From: JAUSIK01 sp964362915
Lineage (GTDB): Archaea > Nanobdellota > Nanobdellia > Pacearchaeales > GW2011-AR1
Direction: 5' to 3'
Length of the DNA: 10,916 nt
Assembly (NCBI GenBank): GCA_964362915.1
Contig: CAYIGH010000035.1
Span: 1 to 10,916, forward strand
This document shows positions 6,257-10,795 of the stretch, piece by piece; position 1 is the first letter of the stretch, and every line of letters begins with the position of its first letter. Under the pieces are notes generated by a model that saw nothing but the letters and a program-made list of their open reading frames with translations, was not told where the DNA came from and searched no databases. Both the position numbers and the translations under genes were made by a program.

Positions 6257-6277
6257 TCTTAACCTATGAAGAGGAGT

Positions 6278-6285
6278 TTTATAAA
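6278..6285 (-). promoter_or_regulatory. TATA box of the DUF4190/pilin-like operon
   Basis: TTTATAAA, centred 26 nt upstream of the ATG at 6256. It lies inside the open frame upstream of that ATG and so argues against the longer start at 6295. Confidence 0.6.
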
Positions 6286-6315
6286 TGTTGTGCAAGGAGA
6301 CGGTGTGATAAAGTA

Positions 6316-6326
6316 TTAAAATATAA
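6316..6326 (+). promoter_or_regulatory. TATA-like element of priS
   Basis: TTAAAATATAA, centred about 22-23 nt upstream of the priS ATG at 6343. This is consistent with a leaderless or nearly leaderless transcript. Confidence 0.4.
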
Positions 6327-6342
6327 TTAGATTGATATTAAC

Positions 6343-7059
6343 ATGAAAAAGTATAATTTAAAGCCGGCAAGTTTAGCTGAAAGAGAAAAGTTTTATGAGG
6401 AGGAATTTGACCTGGAAAAAGTAAAAAAATGGTTTTATTCCAATGGAGCAAAATTGCCGCAATTATGCTCTGTTGATGCAGGAACAGAGACAGGCATAAT
6501 TATAGATAAAAAACTAAAGGGCCGGATGTTATATTTCCCTTTAAATGAATTGAAAATAAAAATTAAGCAGTATATTCCTGAGGATGTTTATTATGACAGG
6601 AATGTATATGAAAATCCCTCCAAGGCATTAAGAAATTTAAAGTTTGATAATTTTATTAAACAAGAACTTGCTTTTGATATTGATGCGGATAATATTAAAT
6701 GTAAGTGCCCTAAAGGAACAAAATTGTGTGATAATTGTATTAAGTCTGCTTTTTCATGGGCAAAGAGAATGAAAAAAGAATTAGAAAAGGATTTTAGGAA
6801 GGTTAGAATTGTTTATTCTGGCAGAGGATTTCATGTTCATATCTTTGATAAAAAAGCGTTTTTGCTGAATTTAAAACAAAGAGATGTGTTAAATAAAAAA
6901 TTTGCTCATTATCCTATTGATCCTTGGGTTTCACGAGGCCATATAAGACTAATCAGAATGCCTTATAGCTTAAATGGATTAGTATCTAGAAAAGTGATTC
7001 CTTTAAAAAATAATTTAAGATTTTATAAGGAACTAAGTTATCCTAAATTTCTTAATTAA
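6343..7059 (+). CDS. priS: DNA primase small (catalytic) subunit, compact form
   Basis: 238-residue archaeo-eukaryotic primase catalytic subunit, which makes RNA primers for replication. Visible motifs are ELAFDIDADN (108-117) with metal-binding D112 and D114; a cysteine cluster KCKCPKGTKLCDNCI with C120, C122, C129 and C132, the structural zinc site; SGRGFHVHIFD (159-169), the nucleotide-binding S-x-R-G-x-H motif; and IDPWVSRGHIRLIRMPYSLN (192-211), where D193 fits the third catalytic Asp and RLIR-x-P-x-S-L is the family signature. Most archaeal PriS proteins are well over 300 residues. This one keeps every catalytic motif but lacks inserted and C-terminal regions. No PriL is fused or adjacent, so the large subunit would lie elsewhere. 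The promoter is divergent from the DUF4190 operon. Confidence 0.92.
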   Translation: MKKYNLKPASLAEREKFYEEEFDLEKVKKWFYSNGAKLPQLCSVDAGTETGIIIDKKLKGRMLYFPLNELKIKIKQYIPEDVYYDRNVYENPSKALRNLKFDNFIKQELAFDIDADNIKCKCPKGTKLCDNCIKSAFSWAKRMKKELEKDFRKVRIVYSGRGFHVHIFDKKAFLLNLKQRDVLNKKFAHYPIDPWVSRGHIRLIRMPYSLNGLVSRKVIPLKNNLRFYKELSYPKFLN

Positions 7060-7127
7060 CCTCTTTTATTCTTTTTGCTGTAATAGTATTTCTTCTTTTT
7101 AGAAGATTTCTTCTTTTTCGCAGGCAT
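7056..7127 (-). CDS. candidate 23-residue lysine-rich microprotein
   Basis: A short frame reads MPAKKKKSSKKKKYYYSKKN plus KRG and a stop; 12 of 23 residues are Lys or Arg. It is convergent with priS, and the two stop codons overlap. Upstream signals are good for such a short frame. GAGGTC (7137-7142 on the minus strand), a partial match to the archaeal Shine-Dalgarno, lies 9 nt before the ATG, and two TATA-like elements occur farther upstream (TTATATATAA 7151-7160; AATTTATATAA around 7164-7174). The peptide resembles very basic small ribosomal or nucleoid peptides in composition, but I do not recognise a family, and it is not eL41-like in order of residues. It could also be a chance A-rich frame. 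Confidence 0.42.
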   Translation of the reverse strand: MPAKKKKSSKKKKYYYSKKNKRG

Positions 7128-7215
7128 TTTTCAGTTGACCTCTTTAATCTTTATATATAATGAATTATATAAATTTTTTGATTGTTTGATTTTTTTATTA
7201 CGCAAAAACGAAAAG

Positions 7216-7223
7216 TTTATATA
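7216..7223 (+). promoter_or_regulatory. TATA box with BRE-like stretch for the AbrB-LAGLIDADG pair
   Basis: CGAAAAG precedes TTTATATA, a good BRE-TATA pair centred 26-27 nt upstream of the ATG at 7246. It rules out the longer open frame reaching back to 7135 and implies a leaderless bicistronic mRNA. Confidence 0.65.
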
Positions 7224-7245
7224 TTATTTAATATTATATAATAAT

Positions 7246-7386
7246 ATGAAAGAAAGATTTATCAAAATTGTAAGGCGGCATGGAGATAGCCTTGCTATAA
7301 ATATTCCTATCGAGATTGCAAAATTATTGAATATAAAAGATGGAGACATCGTTAGGATTCAATTAGAAAAGGTGAAAAGAAAATGA
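7246..7386 (+). CDS. AbrB/SpoVT-like swapped-hairpin DNA-binding protein
   Basis: 46-residue protein made of one AbrB/MazE/SpoVT-type domain. FIKIVRRHGDSLAINIPIEI (5-24) corresponds to the family pattern 'k-v-r-g-s-l-v-i-P-k-e-i', followed by AKLLNIKDGDIVRIQLEK ('lgl-k-GD-v-v-i'). Such proteins dimerise into a swapped beta-hairpin barrel that binds DNA; many are antitoxins or autorepressors. The start at 7246 is fixed by the TATA box 26 nt upstream. The stop overlaps the next start as ATGA (7383-7386), so it is translationally coupled to a LAGLIDADG endonuclease, an unusual partner. It may repress its own operon; no obvious long dyad beyond the AT-rich promoter is seen. Confidence 0.82.
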   Translation: MKERFIKIVRRHGDSLAINIPIEIAKLLNIKDGDIVRIQLEKVKRK

Positions 7387-8129
7387 AGATAAATGAATTA
7401 AATACTACAGATAGAATAAGGGGGATAAAACTGCCAGAAAAAAGTGAGGAATTAGCAGAGTTCATTGGAATATTAATGGGGGATGGTTTTATGAACTATT
7501 ATGAAAAAAGACGAGAATTTGTTATCGATATTGCGGGGAATAAATTAAAAGATAGAGATTATTTAGAAAATTTTGTTAGCTCTCTAGTGAAAGAGCTTTT
7601 TAATCTAACTCCTTCTTTCATTATTAAAAAAAATCAGAATAGTATTAATCTTAGAATACGTTCTAAAAGTATTTTCTATTTCTTAAAGCAATCTGGGTTT
7701 CCGGTAGGAAGAAAGGGAGAAGTTTTTCCACCTCAATGGATTATAAAAAAAGATTTATTATTCAGAAGATTTATTCGCGGTATTTTTGATACTGATGGAT
7801 ATTTATGTATAAAAAATAAAGAAGGTAAAAAATATCCTGTTATTGGTCTTGTTTCAAAAAGTATATCTCTTCTCGAACCTATAAAATGTTTCCTAGAATC
7901 TTTGAACATAACTTCTTATTTAGGCAGTCATAGTTCAAATAATAATCCTCGCTATAAAAAAGAATGGATAGTATATAAGTTGCAAATAAGTGGAAACAAA
8001 AATGTGAATTTATTCTTTAAAGAAATAGGTTCTAATAATCAAAGAAATAAATTGAAACATAAGGAAATGGGAATGGAGGGAATCGAACCCCCGCAATGCA
8101 CGAGCTTCAGTCGTGTGCTCTCCCATTGA
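7383..8129 (+). CDS. LAGLIDADG homing endonuclease whose frame ends inside tRNA-Phe (antisense)
   Basis: 248-codon frame with two LAGLIDADG motifs: AEFIGILMGDG at 25-35 (catalytic Asp D34) and FIRGIFDTDG at 130-139 (D138). They are separated by about 100 residues, as in monomeric double-motif endonucleases. Saddle-like beta strands follow each motif (KREFV-type and PVIGLVSKSISLLEPIKCFL). Both catalytic Asp residues are present, so it may be active. From about residue 229 the frame is the antisense of tRNA-Phe (GMEGIEPPQCTSFSRVLS), not family sequence; the native part ends near NKLKHKE. The gene is therefore either read through into the tRNA after losing its own stop, or inserted against it. 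It is not inside an intein or intron in this window and is coupled to the AbrB-like gene by an ATGA overlap. Confidence 0.82.
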   Translation: MKINELNTTDRIRGIKLPEKSEELAEFIGILMGDGFMNYYEKRREFVIDIAGNKLKDRDYLENFVSSLVKELFNLTPSFIIKKNQNSINLRIRSKSIFYFLKQSGFPVGRKGEVFPPQWIIKKDLLFRRFIRGIFDTDGYLCIKNKEGKKYPVIGLVSKSISLLEPIKCFLESLNITSYLGSHSSNNNPRYKKEWIVYKLQISGNKNVNLFFKEIGSNNQRNKLKHKEMGMEGIEPPQCTSFSRVLSH

Positions 8130-8140
8130 GCTACATTCCC
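8068..8140 (-). tRNA. tRNA-Phe (GAA)
   Basis: Complete cloverleaf on the minus strand: acceptor GGGAATG/CATTCCC, D-stem GCTC/GAGC with loop AATGGGA, anticodon stem CACGA/TCGTG with loop CTGAAGC, T-stem GGGGG/CCCTC with loop TTCGATT. The anticodon GAA (U33 before, G37 after) specifies Phe. The discriminator base is A (position 8068), as usual for Phe. No CCA is encoded and no intron is present. The variable region is six bases (CATTGC), one longer than most. Its 3' half overlaps the antisense end of the LAGLIDADG frame. Confidence 0.95.
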
Positions 8141-8164
8141 TTATTTAGAGAAGAAGTAAATAGC

Positions 8165-8172
8165 TTTTAAAT
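8165..8172 (-). promoter_or_regulatory. TATA box of tRNA-Phe
   Basis: The minus strand reads ACATTTAAAAGC. The TTTAAA core is centred about 28 nt upstream of the mature tRNA 5' end at 8140, as expected for initiation at or near the first tRNA base. Confidence 0.5.
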
Positions 8173-8254
8173 GTTTTTAACTCTTGCTATAAACAATAGA
8201 AATATTTTAATATTGGACTTGTTTATTATTAATATAACATTAGAAAAATTAAAA

Positions 8255-8581
8255 ATGTCTGACAAAGATAAACGAATAAAAAATATAAGGCATAATAAGA
8301 CTTTAAGGTCAAGGAGATTTAATATGCGGCTGGGAACTAACAATATTCTGCCTCCTAGACTGGAATTTAGGCTTCTTCTTGAAAAGATTAATAATGGAAA
8401 AGGCCCATTATATTATGCTAGTATAAGATTCCCGAAATATTATGCTGCTAGAATAGAACTGCCCAAAGATGAATACTTAGGCAATTATAAGGCTATATCT
8501 GAAAAAATAAAAAATGGAGATTATGAAATGACATTAAATCGTTATGGCTTATTAAAGATTAGATTATATCCTTATATTTAA
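8255..8581 (+). CDS. unrecognised basic 108-aa protein
   Basis: Protein of unknown family lying between tRNA-Phe and RNase P RNA, both on the opposite strand. The N-terminus is strongly basic (MSDKDKRIKNIRHNKTLRSR, continuing RFNMRLG), suggesting RNA or DNA contact. The middle (PPRLEFRLLLEKINNGKGPL, then YYASIRFPKYYAARIELPKD) and the C-terminus (YEMTLNRYGLLKIRLYPYI) look like alternating strands and helices of a compact globular domain rich in Tyr. The frame is open to an ATG at 8171, but those extra 28 codons are hydrophobic and AT-rich, and the first overlaps the tRNA promoter, so the ATG at 8255 is preferred. An AT-rich TTAATATAAC lies around 8229-8238, only a weak TATA candidate. No function is assigned. 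Confidence 0.65.
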   Translation: MSDKDKRIKNIRHNKTLRSRRFNMRLGTNNILPPRLEFRLLLEKINNGKGPLYYASIRFPKYYAARIELPKDEYLGNYKAISEKIKNGDYEMTLNRYGLLKIRLYPYI

Positions 8582-8613
8582 TTATTTTCTTACTAAATTT
8601 TATCTAAAAGATT

Positions 8614-8960
8614 GTGTGAGTCAGAAATAGGCCGGGTTCTGTCAAACTTCATTTTGCTTTTGGCCAACGAGTAGTTTGTGCTGACATCTGTCTAAGCCCA
8701 CGGTTATAGTGGTTGCATCAGCGAAGTCGCCCGTTTCACCAACTCTCCTGTTTCTCAGCTTCCCTCAAGGTTCATTGCTCTCCAGGAGCTGTGTCGTTTC
8801 TGTTGCGGAGCTCTGCCTCACGACAGCTTGCTTTTCAGCAAGTCGCTTTATCAAAATTCCTTGCGGAACTTCGGATGTCCGGACCTTCCTCAGCATTAGA
8901 ATTCATAAAAATTCTTTCCAATTTAATGGATAATGCCGTAATCAGCTATCCGACTCACTG
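8614..8960 (-). ncRNA. rnpB: RNase P RNA (archaeal type)
   Basis: RNA component of RNase P, which removes 5' leaders from pre-tRNA; about 345 nt. The helix P1 is formed by GTGAGTC at the 5' end (8952-8958) and GACTCAC at the 3' end (8616-8622). The conserved 5' core reads TGAGGAAGGTCCGGAC (near 8877-8892 on the minus strand), the equivalent of universal GAGGAAAGUCC with an A-to-G change. The 3' core reads GACAGAACCCGGCC (8630-8643), a direct match to the universally conserved ACAGAA-CCGGC element. AGAGCAATGAACC and GGTGAAACGGG in the middle match other conserved regions. A TATA element at 8981-8988 places transcription start at about 8958. Exact ends are estimated to within a few bases. Confidence 0.93.
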
Positions 8961-8979
8961 AAAAATTAATAATATAAGA

Positions 8980-8994
8980 GTTTTTAAAGTTATT
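8980..8994. promoter_or_regulatory. shared divergent TATA element, site B
   Basis: GTTTTTAAAGTTATT lies between RNase P RNA (minus, P1 beginning at 8958) and the membrane-protein gene (plus, ATG at 9010). The TTTTTAAA core is centred about 26 nt from each, so one TATA box may serve both. It matches site A (4041-4055) in 14 of 15 positions and in geometry. Confidence 0.55.
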
Positions 8995-9009
8995 GTTCTA
9001 AATAATTTA

Positions 9010-9492
9010 ATGAAAAAAGGGGTTTTGAAAAAAGAAGGTATCAACCAAAAAGGAGTTAAACAAAAATTATTTGGTCTTAGTGCTATCATTTTATTTGGGA
9101 TATTTTTGGTTATAGGAATTGTATTTTATGTTTCTTTAAGTATTATTAAGAGCGGAGAAAAACCTGTATATACTAATGGGGGAGTCACTTTATCTCCAGA
9201 TGAGAAAGAAAGTTTTAGTTTTGGATTGGAGGAATTTATTTTCGCAATAGTATTTGCATTATTTATGGTTGGATTTTTATTATGGACGAAATCTATGACT
9301 AGCAAGAACGCATATTTGGGAACCTTAATAGGGATTATAGGGGCCGTAATCTTAGGGTATGCTTTTTACTTAAGATATAAGGGCCCTTACTCAATACTAT
9401 TTATGATTGTAACTTCAGTAGTTATTTTGATTTATATTGGAATGAATTTTTTTAGATATAGGAAAGAGGATTATGAAAATGATGAAGAATGA
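9010..9492 (+). CDS. four-helix membrane protein of unknown function
   Basis: 160-residue membrane protein. A basic N-terminus (KKGVLKKEG, KGVKQK) precedes four predicted transmembrane helices at about 21-46, 75-92, 103-121 and 127-146. A roughly 28-residue polar loop (SGEKPVYTNGGVTLSPDEKE) lies between helices 1 and 2, and the tail is charged (RYRKEDYENDEE). I do not recognise a family. The last 16 codons lie in a 47-bp sequence that is repeated exactly straight after, leading into the assembly gap, so the true C-terminus may differ from that shown. Its ATG is about 25 nt from the TATA element it seems to share with RNase P RNA. Confidence 0.7.
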   Translation: MKKGVLKKEGINQKGVKQKLFGLSAIILFGIFLVIGIVFYVSLSIIKSGEKPVYTNGGVTLSPDEKESFSFGLEEFIFAIVFALFMVGFLLWTKSMTSKNAYLGTLIGIIGAVILGYAFYLRYKGPYSILFMIVTSVVILIYIGMNFFRYRKEDYENDEE

Positions 9493-9541
9493 ATTTTTTT
9501 AGATATAGGAAAGAGGATTATGAAAATGATGAAGAATGAAT
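9444..9541 (+). repeat. 47-bp perfect tandem repeat running into the gap
   Basis: Copy 1 (9444-9490) and copy 2 (9491-9537) are identical. A third begins at 9538 (GAAT) and is cut by the Ns. After the gap, TTTTTTAGATATAGGAA (9642-9658) matches the same unit again before diverging. The period of 47 is not a multiple of three, so it would not extend the coding frame. It is either a real minisatellite or an assembly loop artefact at a contig end. Confidence 0.9.
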
Positions 9542-9641
9542 NNNNNNNNNNNNNNNNNNNNNNNNNNNNNNNNNNNNNNNNNNNNNNNNNNNNNNNNNNN
9601 NNNNNNNNNNNNNNNNNNNNNNNNNNNNNNNNNNNNNNNNN
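9542..9641. other. scaffold gap of 100 N
   Basis: Exactly 100 undetermined bases, the conventional placeholder for a gap of unknown size. Nothing can be said of its content. The same repeat unit flanks both sides, so the real distance could be very short or could hold several repeat copies. Frames drawn across it are meaningless. Confidence 0.97.
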
Positions 9642-9712
9642 TTTTTTAGATATAGGAATATTCAATTGTTTATTTCTTTCACTCCTATGAGAATTCTATA
9701 ATTGTTTTTTAT

Positions 9713-9958
9713 TTAAAGTCTTTTCGCTAAATCAGATTCTTCCTTTGCATTTCTTTTTTCTAGTTTTTCTTTTACATAATTATTTATTCTGTTAAATGTA
9801 TTCGCTGTATGACCCACTAAATAATTCATTCCTGCTATAACAATGCCTTGTGTATTGCATATTTCAGGGTCTAGAATTTCACATATTCTTTCGTTTATAG
9901 TTGTAGAATATTTCATTCTAGCTCTGATATATTTCCCTAATCTTCTTGTTGATTCCAT
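9713..9958 (-). CDS. unrecognised small basic protein
   Basis: 81-residue protein with no family I recognise. It is predicted to be largely helical: basic N-terminus (MESTRRLGKYIRARMKYSTT), two cysteines (C26, C34) in ERICEILDPEICN, a hydrophobic middle (GIVIAGMNYLVGH) and a charged C-terminal helix (FNRINNYVKEKLEKRNAKEE). TTTAAAT at 9982-9988 is centred about 27 nt upstream of the ATG, which supports a leaderless gene and this start. It stands alone between the assembly gap and the VapBC pair, and all three flanking genes on this side share its direction. A small nucleic-acid-binding role would fit the charge but is unproven. Confidence 0.6.
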   Translation of the reverse strand: MESTRRLGKYIRARMKYSTTINERICEILDPEICNTQGIVIAGMNYLVGHTANTFNRINNYVKEKLEKRNAKEESDLAKRL

Positions 9959-9981
9959 AGATATTAAAATAAAAGAAGGTA

Positions 9982-9988
9982 TTTAAAT
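9982..9988 (-). promoter_or_regulatory. TATA box of the 81-aa gene
   Basis: The minus strand reads GATTTAAATACC, centred about 27 nt upstream of the ATG at 9958. The sequence is self-complementary (ATTTAAAT). Confidence 0.5.
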
Positions 9989-10034
9989 CTTCCTATTTGT
10001 TATTACTTAATAGGCACAATATAAATAGAAAAAA

Positions 10035-10064
10035 CAAATCGGCAAGGAGGAAAGGCAATTTTTA
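10035..10064. repeat. imperfect direct repeat, left copy (downstream of vapC)
   Basis: CAAATCGGCAAGGAGGAAAGGCAATTTTTA resembles 10758-10787 (CAAATAAAGCAAAGAGGAAGGCAATTTTTA). They share the exact 13-mer AAGGCAATTTTTA and the left end CAAAT, with small indels and a few changes between. This copy includes the vapC stop codon and the bases after it; the other lies just past the 23S 3' end, so together they bracket vapBC. Confidence 0.5.
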
Positions 10065-10478
10065 AAATTCATCTAAAAGTTCTTTCGGAGTTATTATTTT
10101 ATCTGGAACCAATGATTTTAATACTTTATCTCCTGAAAATAGTTTATAATTAAATGCGAGAGCTAAGGCAAGATAGTGGGCATCTTTTTGATGTGCTTTC
10201 AAAATCTTTCTAGTTTCTTCAATACTATCTTCAAAATATTCATCAGGAACAAAGGTTATTTGTCCAACAACAAACTCGAGCATTTCTAAAACTTCTTCAC
10301 TTGAGAATTTTGTCTTTTTTGCTATTTTTTCTGTATGTTTTCCTACTTCTAATATAAGAAAGTTAGGTGCGATAAATCTGTATTTTTTCTCTGAAAAATT
10401 TTTAATAAAGATATTCAATAGATTTCCTCTGTTAAGAACCGCAGAAATTATAGTATTTGAATCAACAACGAGAAACAT
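10062..10478 (-). CDS. vapC: PIN-domain ribonuclease toxin (VapC-like)
   Basis: 138-residue PIN domain. The four acidic metal ligands can be placed: D6 in MFLVVDSNTI, E44 in FLILEVGKH, D99 in HQKDAHYLALAL and D117 in LFSGDKVL. The sequence ends PKELLDEF, as PIN proteins commonly do. VapC toxins are Mg2+-dependent RNases that cut tRNA or rRNA and are held inactive by a cognate antitoxin. The gene begins 1 nt after the antitoxin stop, so the two form one operon read toward the unknown 81-aa gene. All ligands are present, so it is probably active. It lies next to the 23S rRNA gene and contains half of a direct repeat at its stop codon. Confidence 0.88.
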   Translation of the reverse strand: MFLVVDSNTIISAVLNRGNLLNIFIKNFSEKKYRFIAPNFLILEVGKHTEKIAKKTKFSSEEVLEMLEFVVGQITFVPDEYFEDSIEETRKILKAHQKDAHYLALALAFNYKLFSGDKVLKSLVPDKIITPKELLDEF

Positions 10479-10479
10479 C

Positions 10480-10710
10480 TTAATATTTTGAATAATGTTT
10501 AATCATTGCATTTTCAATCTCGCGCGTTAATTCCTCAACATCTTCATCAGTTGCCTGCGATTTCGCTGCAATTTTTTTTATTCGCTCTATTTTTTCAAGC
10601 TTTTCAAGCTTTTCTTTCAATATTTTTGCTATTAAAAAAGCTAATTCTACATTAAGCGTTTTTGCTTTACGTTCTATATCTTCAGGAACTTCTATTTCTA
10701 TTTTTGTCAT
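10480..10710 (-). CDS. vapB: VapB-like antitoxin
   Basis: 76-residue partner of the PIN toxin. It opens with a beta strand (TKIEIEVPEDIERKAKTLNV), followed by helices LAFLIAKILKEKLEKLEKIE and RIKKIAAKSQ. This resembles the ribbon-helix-helix-like antitoxins seen upstream of archaeal PIN toxins. The acidic/amphipathic C-terminus (ATDEDVEELTREIENAMIKH) would be the toxin-binding arm. It is first in the operon, with vapC 1 nt downstream. An 8-bp perfect dyad in the promoter is a likely operator for VapB or the VapBC complex. The family is assigned by shape and position, since antitoxins of this kind are too variable for a sure match by eye. Confidence 0.8.
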   Translation of the reverse strand: MTKIEIEVPEDIERKAKTLNVELAFLIAKILKEKLEKLEKIERIKKIAAKSQATDEDVEELTREIENAMIKHYSKY

Positions 10711-10723
10711 AATATTTTAGGAC

Positions 10724-10740
10724 ATTTATTATTAATAAAT
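10724..10740 (-). promoter_or_regulatory. vapBC promoter with palindromic operator
   Basis: ATTTATTA-T-TAATAAAT, a perfect 8-bp inverted repeat about a single base, is centred 22 nt upstream of the vapB ATG at 10710. It overlaps the only TATA-like sequence, so a bound antitoxin would block TBP. Autorepression is the rule in VapBC systems; this site is inferred. Confidence 0.55.
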
Positions 10741-10757
10741 CTATTCTTTTAGAAAAT

Positions 10758-10787
10758 CAAATAAAGCAAAGAGGAAGGCAATTTTTA
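10758..10787. repeat. imperfect direct repeat, right copy (after 23S 3' end)
   Basis: Partner of 10035-10064. On the minus strand it reads TAAAAATTGCC then TTCCTCTTTGC and begins about ten bases after the estimated 23S 3' end. It could be a processing or termination motif shared by two transcripts, or a duplication left by insertion of the VapBC cassette. Confidence 0.5.
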
Positions 10788-10795
10788 TGGTAGTA

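Noticed and set aside
6003..6269. Plus-strand frame over the DUF4190 gene
   Set aside because: Antisense shadow of hydrophobic codons; the minus-strand gene has a promoter and a family match.
7135..7245. N-terminal extension of the AbrB-like protein (a membrane-anchored form)
   Set aside because: The extension covers the BRE/TATA promoter and AT-rich DNA; the domain is complete from the ATG at 7246.
7060..7245. attL/attR-type repeat of the tRNA-Phe 3' end on the far side of the AbrB-LAGLIDADG cassette
   Set aside because: I looked for a copy of the tRNA 3' end before the cassette and saw none within the window.
8069..8140. The C-terminal 20 residues of the endonuclease as a functional domain
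   Set aside because: They are a translation of the antisense strand of tRNA-Phe; the motif EGIEPPQCTSFSRVL is the usual signature of such read-through.
8709..8961. Two plus-strand Ser-rich frames of 74 and 82 codons
   Set aside because: They lie antisense to RNase P RNA, whose conserved cores and P1 helix explain the unusual base composition.
9444..9541. CRISPR array
   Set aside because: The 47-bp units are directly adjacent with no spacers and overlap coding sequence; no cas genes are present.
9471..9665. Minus-strand frame spanning the N gap
   Set aside because: About half of it is undetermined sequence; it exists only because Ns carry no stop codons.
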